A DNA stretch of 6,009 bases from an uncultured Paracoccaceae bacterium (GTDB lineage: Bacteria > Pseudomonadota > Alphaproteobacteria > Rhodobacterales > Rhodobacteraceae), in NCBI GenBank assembly GCA_937916485.1, contig CALFSV010000265.1, forward strand, positions 1 to 6,009, in the 5' to 3' direction. Position 1 is the first letter of the stretch, and each line of letters starts with the position of its first letter. Under the pieces are notes generated by a model. The model had not been told where the DNA came from, did not search any database, and saw only the letters and a program-made list of their open reading frames with translations. The position numbers were made by a program, and so were the translations under genes. Shown here piece by piece: positions 1 to 5,902 of the stretch.

Positions 1-93
1 GGTTCAGGCTGCACCAGCAATCTGATGCGAGTTCTCATTCGTCTGACAGCACCCACGTCCTCTTTCAGTAACCGTTCTGACCTTTATGGCTGA
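1..93 (+). CDS. possible 3' end of an unrecognised upstream gene
   Basis: Frame 1 is open from the window edge to a TGA at 91-93, giving 30 residues that end in NRSDLYG. The only support is arrangement: this stop overlaps the ATG at 86 in an 8-base ATGGCTGA junction, typical of tightly packed phage or bacterial operons, and the gene at 86 has no obvious Shine-Dalgarno of its own. Another frame is also open from the edge to a TAA at 69-71, so the frame choice is uncertain. I do not recognise the peptide and assign no function. Confidence 0.25.
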   Translation, partial: GSGCTSNLMRVLIRLTAPTSSFSNRSDLYG

Positions 94-706
94 GGGGACC
101 TTGTTTACCAAGTTTCTATCGAAGTCAGATATTGACTATCAGATACTAAAGGGCACCGGCTCTGCTGCAGTGTTTAGAGAGACAGCTAGGCAGAAGTTAT
201 CCATTAGAACAATTCCAGCTCTAGAGGATGTGTCGTTCGCTTTTAACAAGCAGCAGTCTTATAGACCAAAGTCTAAAGAAGTTAGGAAGGTCAATGATGC
301 GCTAAAGAACCTCAGGCAACGTAAGTTAGCCGATGTACCTTTAGCGGACCTAATGGTTACCTGCGCAAAATCGAATTGGTATCATTCAGCAATCGAACTA
401 AGCAAAGCTGGCCCATTCGCAAAACTTAGCAGGATGTTCAAGGGCACAAATTGGGTGCCAAATACGACCCGAGGTACGAACAACTACTCGCACTGTTCCC
501 ATGCTGTTTATCTATATGAGCAGAATGCTAACCCCGTTCTGCTACAATGGCTGGGTGCTAACACAAGGGCTTTCCGTGATGCCTATGCTCTCTCTGAGAT
601 GATACAATGGATCTGGCGAACTCAGATCAGGAACGGTGAACCTGTATGTGTGTACATCAGGCGCCCCGACATCATCGACGCGCGCGAGGGCACACAAAGT
701 GGATAG
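86..706 (+). CDS. helicase-like phage/plasmid protein, true 3' end replaced at about 657
   Basis: This 206-codon frame holds about 190 native residues. The second half, with NNYSHCSHAVYLYEQ (near residues 131-145) and DAYALSEMIQWIWRTQIRNG (165-184), resembles from memory the C-terminal region of phage and plasmid DNA helicase/replication proteins, where a segment like VYIPSKRMR follows. I see no Walker A or DEAD/DEAH motif, so this is not a complete helicase. Residues after about 190 (IRRPDIIDAREG...) are antisense of the sulfatase and not native. The authentic ending, VYMPSKKMRVIVGRWLGVD, is encoded on the minus strand at the right edge and would give a product of about 207 residues. ATG 86 is chosen because in-frame stops lie at 23-25 and 44-46, and it overlaps an upstream stop. 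Base composition is clearly lower in GC than the cluster to its right. The family assignment is tentative; the truncation is clear. Confidence 0.5.
   Translation: MAEGTLFTKFLSKSDIDYQILKGTGSAAVFRETARQKLSIRTIPALEDVSFAFNKQQSYRPKSKEVRKVNDALKNLRQRKLADVPLADLMVTCAKSNWYHSAIELSKAGPFAKLSRMFKGTNWVPNTTRGTNNYSHCSHAVYLYEQNANPVLLQWLGANTRAFRDAYALSEMIQWIWRTQIRNGEPVCVYIRRPDIIDAREGTQSG
603..657 (+). repeat. left arm of a 55-bp perfect inverted repeat
   Basis: The bases from TACAATGG to TGTACAT are the exact reverse complement of 5955-6009. Both arms encode the same stretch of the helicase-like protein (QWIWRTQIRNGEPVCVY). Identity stops after 657, where the left arm enters the sulfatase and the right arm continues into the natural gene end. 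Confidence 0.95.
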
Positions 707-852
707 TTGGAATAAGCGTTGTCAAATACCACACTCTTCGCAGCTAACTGGTCAAGATGCGGTGTCTTGCAGACCGGGTTTCCATAGAACGACAGCGCCT
801 GCGGGGCCAGCTGGTCGGCCATGATCATCAGGATGTTGGGCTTATTGATCAT
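622..852 (-). CDS. choline-sulfatase-type sulfatase, N-terminal fragment
   Basis: The first 65 residues of a type I sulfatase are present; family members have about 500. Residues 3-14 (NKPNILMIMADQ) form the first strand and metal-binding site. The Asp13-Gln14 pair, where many sulfatases have Asp-Asp, is as I recall it in choline-sulfatase (BetC). Cys53-Val-Pro-Ser-Arg57 is the Cys-type motif whose Cys is converted to formylglycine, the catalytic residue that hydrolyses sulfate esters. After SGRL at about 658 the frame reads MYTHTGSPFLI, which is antisense of the phage-type gene, and stops at 622-624. I start at ATG 850-852 rather than the in-frame ATG at 961-963, because family-like sequence begins there and it sits only 4 bases after the aldehyde dehydrogenase stop. 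It is the third gene of the leftward operon. No export signal is visible, suggesting a cytoplasmic enzyme. The fragment cannot be active; substrate is inferred from the family and neighbours. Confidence 0.8.
   Translation of the reverse strand: MINKPNILMIMADQLAPQALSFYGNPVCKTPHLDQLAAKSVVFDNAYSNYPLCVPSRASMMSGRLMYTHTGSPFLI
652..664. other. junction between phage-type DNA and the catabolic cluster
   Basis: Two unrelated genes reading towards each other both lose their family-like sequence here. On the plus strand the helicase-like gene departs from its authentic C-terminus after base 657. On the minus strand the sulfatase departs from a family-like sequence after SGRL (codons 658-669). Composition also changes here. 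The palindromic TGTACA at 651-656 lies right at the breakpoint and may have served as microhomology (inference). Confidence 0.75.
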
Positions 853-856
853 CGGT

Positions 857-2245
857 TTACACTGCCGCCCGGCGGTACACTGTATGCTCTGTGGTATAGA
901 ACTGAATCGTCGACGGTCCGTTCGAGCCACCCACCCCCATGCCACTGTCTTTGACGCCGACAAACGGCAGATGATTTTCGGGGAAGCTACCTGCGTTCAC
1001 ATGGATCATGCCACTTTCGCTTTCCGCGACAAAACGCTCAACCACGTCAGTGCGCTCCGAATAGAGGCAGGACGACAGGCCAAAGGCTACGTCGTTGGCG
1101 ACGCTCAGGGCCTCATCCACATTATCATAGGCAATCACGGAAAGGACTGGGCCAAAAACCTCGTCACGGGCGACTTCCATATCGCGGGTCACGTTCGACA
1201 GAATGGTTGGCGTATAGAAATACCCGCCTGTGTCCATCTTGAGCTTTTCACCACCCGCAGCGACCGTGGCACCGGCAGCCTTTGCACGGGTAACAAAGCC
1301 ATCCACATCCTGAAGTTGCTGCAAACTGGCGAGTGGTCCGATTTTTGCTCCATCAGATGCGCCGTCCATTGGCTGCATGGCCTCAGCGCGCTTTGAGAGA
1401 CCCGCAACTACCTGTGCTTCGAGTGTCCGATTCACAACCACGCGGCTAACGGCCGTACATCTCTGGCCACACACGGCGAAGGCCGAAGCCATAATTTCAT
1501 CAAGGACGGGGTCAAGATCAGTAGCGTCGTGCAAAATGGCAGGGTTTTTGCCACCTAATTCGAGTGACACTTCCGCCAGATGACCCGCTGCTGCTATCGC
1601 TACGCGTTTGCCAACCTCGACCGAGCCTGTAAAGCTGATTGCATCAATGCCAATGTGCTCTGCCAAAGCCTGCCCCAAGGCACCGCCGCCAATCGCCGAT
1701 TGAACGAGGTCTGCGGGCAGCACTTCAGCAGCGATCTCGGCTATTAAAACGATAGCGCCAGGTGTCAAAGATGCAGGCTTAAGGATGATCGCATTGCCGT
1801 AAACGAGCGACGGGATAGCTTTGCGCATCGGCGTGCTGAAAGGAAAATTCCAGGGATTGATGCCTAGGATCACACCGCGCGGGCGCCGGGTAGAATAGGC
1901 GACAGTGCCCGGGATTTGCGACGGAAAAACGTCGCCAATGGGCGCACTTGCACGACCAATGCAGACACGAGATTCCCCGACGGCCTTGGCAACCTCACCG
2001 CGTGCCTCAGCTAATGGCTTGCCCATTTCTTTGGTGATTGACATAGCTATATCTTCTGCGCGCGCCTCTAACGCGTCCACGAAATTGGCGACAAGCGCGC
2101 CGCGCTCTGGTTGTGGTATTGCAGCCCAACCCGCCTGCGCCAGACCTGCACGGGCGACGCAGTCATCCAAGGCGCCCAATGGCGTTTCATCAAAGGTCGC
2201 CACGATCTGTTCAGGGGCGGCGGGGTTGCGAATTTCAATGAGCAT
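857..2245 (-). CDS. NAD(P)-dependent aldehyde dehydrogenase
   Basis: This is a complete 462-residue aldehyde dehydrogenase of the large ALDH superfamily, oxidising an aldehyde to the acid with NAD(P)+ in the cytoplasm. Visible landmarks are NPWNFP at 130-135 with catalytic Asn133, LKPAS with cofactor-binding Lys156, FTGSVEVG at 205-212 for the nucleotide loop, general base Glu229 in LELGGKN, nucleophile Cys263 in GQRCTA, and EVFGPV at 362-367. Length is slightly below the usual 475-490. Its ATG lies inside the end of the alcohol dehydrogenase gene (11-base overlap), implying translational coupling, and the sulfatase starts 4 bases downstream. Context suggests it oxidises the aldehyde made by the GMC enzyme, as BetB does with betaine aldehyde. 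The C-terminal FYTTEHTVY ending also recalls alpha-ketoglutarate/succinate semialdehyde dehydrogenases, so a sugar-acid pathway is possible. Family certain; substrate not determined. Confidence 0.95.
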   Translation of the reverse strand: MLIEIRNPAAPEQIVATFDETPLGALDDCVARAGLAQAGWAAIPQPERGALVANFVDALEARAEDIAMSITKEMGKPLAEARGEVAKAVGESRVCIGRASAPIGDVFPSQIPGTVAYSTRRPRGVILGINPWNFPFSTPMRKAIPSLVYGNAIILKPASLTPGAIVLIAEIAAEVLPADLVQSAIGGGALGQALAEHIGIDAISFTGSVEVGKRVAIAAAGHLAEVSLELGGKNPAILHDATDLDPVLDEIMASAFAVCGQRCTAVSRVVVNRTLEAQVVAGLSKRAEAMQPMDGASDGAKIGPLASLQQLQDVDGFVTRAKAAGATVAAGGEKLKMDTGGYFYTPTILSNVTRDMEVARDEVFGPVLSVIAYDNVDEALSVANDVAFGLSSCLYSERTDVVERFVAESESGMIHVNAGSFPENHLPFVGVKDSGMGVGGSNGPSTIQFYTTEHTVYRRAAV

Positions 2246-3866
2246 GTGCGGTGTCCTGTACTGTGCCGGAGCCGCCCGCGCGGATCATTGCGGCGGCCTT
2301 TTCGGCAATCATAAAAGTGGGGGCATTTGTGTTGGCGGAGGTGATTTTGGGCATGACCGAGGCATCAACCACGCGCAGTCCCTCCACGCCATTTACGCGC
2401 AATTCGGGGTCCACTACGGCGCCCGCGTCTGACCCCATGCGGCAAGTGCCAACTAGATGGTAAACCGTTCCTGCCATCTGACGCACAGCAGCCAGAATCT
2501 CAGCATCGCTTTGATATTGCGCACCGGGAATAACCTCGCGCCGCCAGCGATGGCGAAACTCAGGCCGATTGTAGAGTTCGCGCACCATGCGGATGCCTTC
2601 GACGATAACTTTCTGGTCCCTCTCGGCTGATAGGTAGTTGGTGCGTATGCGAGGATCAGCGAAAGGATCAGAGCTTGCAATACGGATCGACCCACGGCTT
2701 TCTGGATGGCATTGCCAGAACGAAGTGGTGAAACCCGAATAACGGTGCAAAGGTTTACCGGGTTTATCGACAGATAGCGGCATGACGAACAGTTGCAGAT
2801 CGGGACGACCGCCCGTCGCAAATTTTGTGCAAGCCGCGCCGCCGACCTGACCGGCCCCTACGGTCAACGGCCCGCGTGAGCCAAGCAACCACTCCAACCC
2901 CATTTTGGCGAGACTGAAAGGGTTTCGTATGTGATCGTTCAGCGACGCGCCACGCTCTTCCAGTTCGACAATGGTGCGCATTTGTAGGTGGTCCTGCAGG
3001 TTCTCGCCCACTTCGGGGGCATCGACGCGAACGGGGATGTCATGCGTGCCCAGCAGCTCGGCCGGTCCAATACCCGACAGCTGCAAAAGCTGCGGTGTCT
3101 GAACAGAGCCACCACACAGGATCACCTCACAATCAGCATGCACCTCATGTGCCGTGCCGTTCTGAACATAGCGCACACCGGTGGCGCGGGAGCCGCTGAA
3201 CATAATCTCCAACACCTGTGCGCTCGTCTCCAGCGTCAGGTTGGGCCGTTGTAAAGCGGGGTGTAAAAAGGCCGTCGCTGCGCTGTCCCGCCAACGCCCA
3301 CGAAGCGTCAGCTGGTACTTGCCAACGCCATACGCGCTTTCTCCGTTGAAATCATCGTTTTGCGGCAGACCGTGCGCGCGGGCCGCTTGCAGCCAATCAT
3401 TGCAAGCTGGGTTGTTATTGCGCAGATCGGATACCTGCAACGGCCCATGCGCGCCGCGATACTGCGATGGAGACCCGGCATAAGTCTCAAACGCTCTAAA
3501 ATGCGGTAACACTTCATTGAACGACCATCCCTGCGCGCCAAGTTTCGCCCAATCGTCGAAATCAGCATGTTGACCGCGAATATAGATCAACCCGTTGATC
3601 GAGCTTGATCCGCCTACCACACGCCCTCGTGGGCAGTCCATTTGCCGCTCGCCAAGTCCAGGATCCGGATCACCGCGGTATAGGTGCGAAACGCGCGAAT
3701 CGTAGATGGATTTGTAATAGCCAACCGGAAGCTTCAGCCAGAACCCACGGTCCGCTCCGCCCGCTTCGAGAACAAGCACACGCGCTGCGTCATCTTCGGA
3801 CAAACGGGCTGCCAGCGTTGACCCTGCCGTGCCCGATCCAATGATGATGTAGTCATAGCTTGCCAT
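2235..3866 (-). CDS. GMC-family FAD-dependent alcohol (choline-type) dehydrogenase
   Basis: A 543-residue glucose-methanol-choline oxidoreductase, close to the usual length for choline dehydrogenase-like members. It would oxidise an alcohol to an aldehyde using FAD. The N-terminal FAD-binding Rossmann motif is GSGTAG at 10-15, followed by VLEAGG at 32-37. The two GMC signatures are at 80-98 (core GRVVGGSSSING) and 253-267 (GSVQTPQLLQLSGIG). The catalytic histidine is His470 in YHLVGTCRMG, where YHPVGTC is more usual, and the C-terminal partner is probably Asn514 in NTNAP. The frame is open further upstream to an ATG at 3978-3980, but the Rossmann strand begins at MASYDY, and GGAGG lies 4 bases before the 3866 ATG, so I use that start. 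It is the first gene of the leftward operon, divergent from the GntR gene, and its stop overlaps the aldehyde dehydrogenase start. The combination with a choline-sulfatase-type enzyme suggests choline or a related alcohol; other GMC alcohol dehydrogenases fit equally well. Confidence 0.95.
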   Translation of the reverse strand: MASYDYIIIGSGTAGSTLAARLSEDDAARVLVLEAGGADRGFWLKLPVGYYKSIYDSRVSHLYRGDPDPGLGERQMDCPRGRVVGGSSSINGLIYIRGQHADFDDWAKLGAQGWSFNEVLPHFRAFETYAGSPSQYRGAHGPLQVSDLRNNNPACNDWLQAARAHGLPQNDDFNGESAYGVGKYQLTLRGRWRDSAATAFLHPALQRPNLTLETSAQVLEIMFSGSRATGVRYVQNGTAHEVHADCEVILCGGSVQTPQLLQLSGIGPAELLGTHDIPVRVDAPEVGENLQDHLQMRTIVELEERGASLNDHIRNPFSLAKMGLEWLLGSRGPLTVGAGQVGGAACTKFATGGRPDLQLFVMPLSVDKPGKPLHRYSGFTTSFWQCHPESRGSIRIASSDPFADPRIRTNYLSAERDQKVIVEGIRMVRELYNRPEFRHRWRREVIPGAQYQSDAEILAAVRQMAGTVYHLVGTCRMGSDAGAVVDPELRVNGVEGLRVVDASVMPKITSANTNAPTFMIAEKAAAMIRAGGSGTVQDTAHAH

Positions 3867-3870
3867 GCAG

Positions 3871-3875
3871 CCTCC
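3871..3875 (-). promoter_or_regulatory. ribosome binding site of the GMC dehydrogenase gene
   Basis: On the minus strand GGAGG is followed by CTGC and then the ATG at 3866-3864. This strong Shine-Dalgarno settles the start of the dehydrogenase against the longer in-frame ATG at 3980. Confidence 0.8.
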
Positions 3876-3876
3876 A

Positions 3877-3944
3877 AAAGTTCTAAGTATAGGTCTAATC
3901 GAAAAACTCTGGCCATGCAACAAAAAATCTATAAATAGAACTTT
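3877..3944. repeat. 9-bp inverted repeat spanning the divergent promoter region
   Basis: AAAGTTCTA at 3877-3885 is the exact reverse complement of TAGAACTTT at 3936-3944. The left arm lies just upstream of the dehydrogenase start and adjoins the candidate -10 (3886-3891). The right arm overlaps the 3928-3939 palindrome next to the regulator gene. Two matching sites facing the two genes could let one dimeric regulator act on both promoters. Confidence 0.45.
3928..3939. promoter_or_regulatory. candidate operator palindrome
   Basis: TCTATAAATAGA is symmetric, with 5-base arms TCTAT/ATAGA around AA. It overlaps the possible -10 of the regulator gene and lies about 30 bases before its ATG, the position expected for autoregulation. 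GntR-family dimers bind short palindromes, so the adjacent GntR/UTRA protein is the natural candidate. Such AT-rich symmetry can also arise by chance. Confidence 0.4.
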
Positions 3945-3954
3945 AAGATCAATC

Positions 3955-3959
3955 AGGAG
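3955..3959 (+). promoter_or_regulatory. ribosome binding site of the GntR gene
   Basis: AGGAG is followed by 10 bases and then ATG 3970-3972. The spacing is slightly long but acceptable, and it supports this start over the in-frame ATG at 3865, which would run across the whole promoter region. Confidence 0.6.
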
Positions 3960-3969
3960 TCGCTCCGCC

Positions 3970-4698
3970 ATGATAGACACACTTCGGCAAAGCCGCTCTC
4001 CGCTTTATCTTCAGATTGCTGAAATTCTTCGGCAAGATCTGGATCGTGGAGTCTGGACGGAAGGCAGTCTTTTGCCAACAATTTCAGAAATTTCAGAAAA
4101 ATACGCCGTCGCAAAGATCACCGTTCGTCAAGCCATGAAGATACTGGAAGAAGAAGGCCTCGTGGAATCGTGGCGCGGGCGCGGCACAACTGTTCTGCCA
4201 CCCCCGGCAGAGCGGAATCGCCTGCATCTGGGCACGCAACTGTCTACTTTGGTGGATCACTATCGTGGTGACAAACCGGCGCTAGACCTTCTGGAGGACT
4301 GCGACGCCGAGGTGTCGGGTGAGCCGCTGATCGGTACCTTGTCGGACGCTGGCTATCACCTTTTACGCCGCACCCATACTCGCGAGGATGAGACCTACTG
4401 CGTCATTTCAATTTACTTTGAAAAGCAAGTCTTTGCCCGCCACGAGGCAGAGTTCAGAACGCAGCTGGCCTTGCCGGTACTCGTTGACTCCGACGATATT
4501 AATGTTGCGCAGGCGCGCCAATCGCTGACTATCGGCAAATGTGATTTTGACACAGCAGGTTTGTTGGGCCTCGCCGTCGGCGATCCGGTGGTCGAAGTAC
4601 GCCGCGTCATCTGTGACGCTCGGGATCAAGTCATCTACATCGCTGATGTCACCTATCGCAGCGACTTTGTACGTCTGGAAATGGACCTTTTATCATGA
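3970..4698 (+). CDS. GntR-family transcriptional regulator, HutC/UTRA type
   Basis: The 242-residue product has the usual length for this subfamily. Residues about 11-75 form the winged helix-turn-helix: PLYLQIAEILRQDL opens the domain, the recognition region includes TISEISEKYAVAKITVRQAM, and LVESWRGRGTTV forms the wing. Residues about 90-238 look like the UTRA ligand-binding domain, with the typical LLRRTHTRED strand near 131-140 and IADVTYRSDFVRLEMD at the C-terminus. UTRA domains bind small metabolites, often substrates or intermediates of the pathway they control. The frame extends upstream to 3865, but that part has no family similarity and covers the control region. The gene is divergent from the GMC operon and its stop overlaps the enolase start by four bases (ATGA), so it probably represses itself, the enolase and perhaps the divergent operon. 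The effector is unknown; repression rather than activation is inferred from the family. Confidence 0.93.
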   Translation: MIDTLRQSRSPLYLQIAEILRQDLDRGVWTEGSLLPTISEISEKYAVAKITVRQAMKILEEEGLVESWRGRGTTVLPPPAERNRLHLGTQLSTLVDHYRGDKPALDLLEDCDAEVSGEPLIGTLSDAGYHLLRRTHTREDETYCVISIYFEKQVFARHEAEFRTQLALPVLVDSDDINVAQARQSLTIGKCDFDTAGLLGLAVGDPVVEVRRVICDARDQVIYIADVTYRSDFVRLEMDLLS

Positions 4699-5831
4699 TC
4701 ACGATCACGCGCATTCAGGCTTGGGCCTTTCGCAGCCCGACCAAAAAGCCCGTCGCCACATCCTTTGGCGTCATGCACGACCGCCCAGCCGTTCTGGTGC
4801 GCGTGGAGGACCGGGACGGCGCGTTCGGCTGGGGCGAGATCTGGGCAAACTGGCCCGCTGCCGGGGCAGAACACCGTTTGCGCTTGCTCGAGATGGATGT
4901 AGCGCACTTGGTCTTGGGAGTTGAATTCGCTTCGCCCACCGATTTCTTTTACAAGCTTGACGCACAAACCCGGGTACGGGCTGTGCAATGTGGCGAGGTC
5001 GGACCGTTCGCTCAGGTCATCGCCGGGCTAGACATTGCGCTATGGGACTTGGCCGCGCGACGCGAAGGCGTACCACTGCGCCGTTTGATCCGGGAGGATG
5101 CGCCTGATACCATCCCTGCTTATGCCAGCGGCATTCAGATTTTTGCCGCTGACGATCTGATGCTCCGTGCGCGGAACGATGGGCACCACAGGTTCAAGCT
5201 CAAGGTCGGTTTTGACATGGCCACCGACGTTGGTTCTGTGCATCGGATACAATCTGAGTTGGCGCAGAACGAGTTAATAGCCTGCGATGCCAATCAAGCG
5301 TGGTCGCTTGAACAGGCGAAGGCGTTTCTGAACGGTATCAAAGGCGTGCCGCTTCATTGGCTGGAAGAACCTTTGCCAGTTTTCCACGATACCGTCGAGT
5401 GGCAAAGCCTAGCGGATTATGCAGGCGTCGCACTGGCGGGGGGGGAGAACATAATCGGGGTTGCCGATTTCGATCACGCCATCAAAACAGGCGTTTTATC
5501 CGTGATCCAGCCCGATGTCGCAAAATGGGGTGGGATCACAGGCAACTTTGCCGTGGCCCGCAACGCGCTCAAAAACAATCGCCGCTATTTCCCGCATTTT
5601 CTTGGCGCAGGCATTGGTATGGCCGCCTCGGCGGAACTACTGGCTGGTGCGGGCGGTGACGGGCTCTTGGAAGTTGATGTCAACGAAAACCCGCTGCGCA
5701 CCATGTTCTTTGGAGATCGTGAGCCTGTGTCGGACGGCGAGTGGCGCTGCAGCGATGGACCTGGTCTAGGAATTGACTGCATCCCCGCGGAGTTGACACC
5801 GTTACAAACGCTTCACACCGAAATCGGCTAG
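4695..5831 (+). CDS. enolase-superfamily enzyme, mandelate racemase subgroup
   Basis: A complete 378-residue member of the mandelate racemase/muconate lactonizing enzyme family. These enzymes abstract the proton alpha to a carboxylate on a Mg2+-bound substrate, giving racemisation, epimerisation or dehydration. The N-terminal capping domain covers about 1-125. In the barrel I see Lys168-Leu-Lys170 (the KxK motif), metal ligands Asp198 in CDANQAW, Glu224 in WLEEPL and Glu251 in GGEN, then Asp274 in QPDVAKWGGITG and His301 in FPHF. The Asp274-His301 pair matches the Asp270-His297 dyad of mandelate racemase, so catalysis with both a Lys and a His base is expected. It starts inside the regulator stop (ATGA overlap) and is the last gene of that operon. 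A run of eight G at 5438-5445 directly precedes Glu251; the frame is intact. Likely substrate is an alpha-hydroxy or sugar acid; acid-sugar dehydratase and epimerase are both possible. Confidence 0.93.
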   Translation: MITITRIQAWAFRSPTKKPVATSFGVMHDRPAVLVRVEDRDGAFGWGEIWANWPAAGAEHRLRLLEMDVAHLVLGVEFASPTDFFYKLDAQTRVRAVQCGEVGPFAQVIAGLDIALWDLAARREGVPLRRLIREDAPDTIPAYASGIQIFAADDLMLRARNDGHHRFKLKVGFDMATDVGSVHRIQSELAQNELIACDANQAWSLEQAKAFLNGIKGVPLHWLEEPLPVFHDTVEWQSLADYAGVALAGGENIIGVADFDHAIKTGVLSVIQPDVAKWGGITGNFAVARNALKNNRRYFPHFLGAGIGMAASAELLAGAGGDGLLEVDVNENPLRTMFFGDREPVSDGEWRCSDGPGLGIDCIPAELTPLQTLHTEIG

Positions 5832-5849
5832 GTCGCAGTCAGAGCGACC
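5831..5849 (+). terminator. hairpin after the enolase gene, possible weak terminator
   Basis: GGTCGC (5831-5836) pairs with GCGACC (5844-5849) around a 7-base loop, beginning at the last base of the enolase stop codon. The stem is perfect but short, and no T-tract follows directly, so intrinsic termination is uncertain. Confidence 0.35.
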
Positions 5850-5902
5850 ATGCGAAATCTTTGGTGCGAGGACGCAACGATTTAGATTATAGAGATACAC
5901 GG

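Larger units (their letters stand above)
3867..3969. promoter_or_regulatory. divergent promoter/operator region between the GMC operon and the GntR operon
   Basis: These 103 AT-rich bases are the only substantial noncoding stretch in the cluster and must hold the promoters of both operons. On the minus strand TATACT (3886-3891) is a good -10 candidate for the dehydrogenase operon, but no convincing -35 lies 16-18 bases upstream. On the plus strand TATAAA (3930-3935) could be the -10 for the regulator, also with a poor -35. Symmetric elements inside it are listed separately. Weak -35 boxes would suit an activator or an inducible promoter, but that is inference. Confidence 0.65.

Noticed and set aside
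853..963. N-terminal extension of the sulfatase from ATG 961-963
   Set aside because: The extension overlaps the end of the aldehyde dehydrogenase in another frame and has no sulfatase-like sequence; similarity begins at ATG 852.
821..1396. Plus-strand 191-codon open frame
   Set aside because: It lies antisense to the aldehyde dehydrogenase and sulfatase, which have clear family motifs; its translation shows no domain.
1905..2432. Plus-strand 175-codon open frame
   Set aside because: It is the antisense shadow of the aldehyde dehydrogenase and GMC genes in GC-rich DNA, with no recognisable domain.
3867..3980. Longer start for the GMC dehydrogenase at 3980 and for the regulator at 3865
   Set aside because: Both extensions cross the shared AT-rich control region, overlap each other on opposite strands, and precede well-placed Shine-Dalgarno sequences and the true domain starts.
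5832..5900. A gene starting at the GTG near 5899 on the minus strand
   Set aside because: The frame is open but runs straight into antisense of the enolase gene, and the phage/cluster join probably lies within it.
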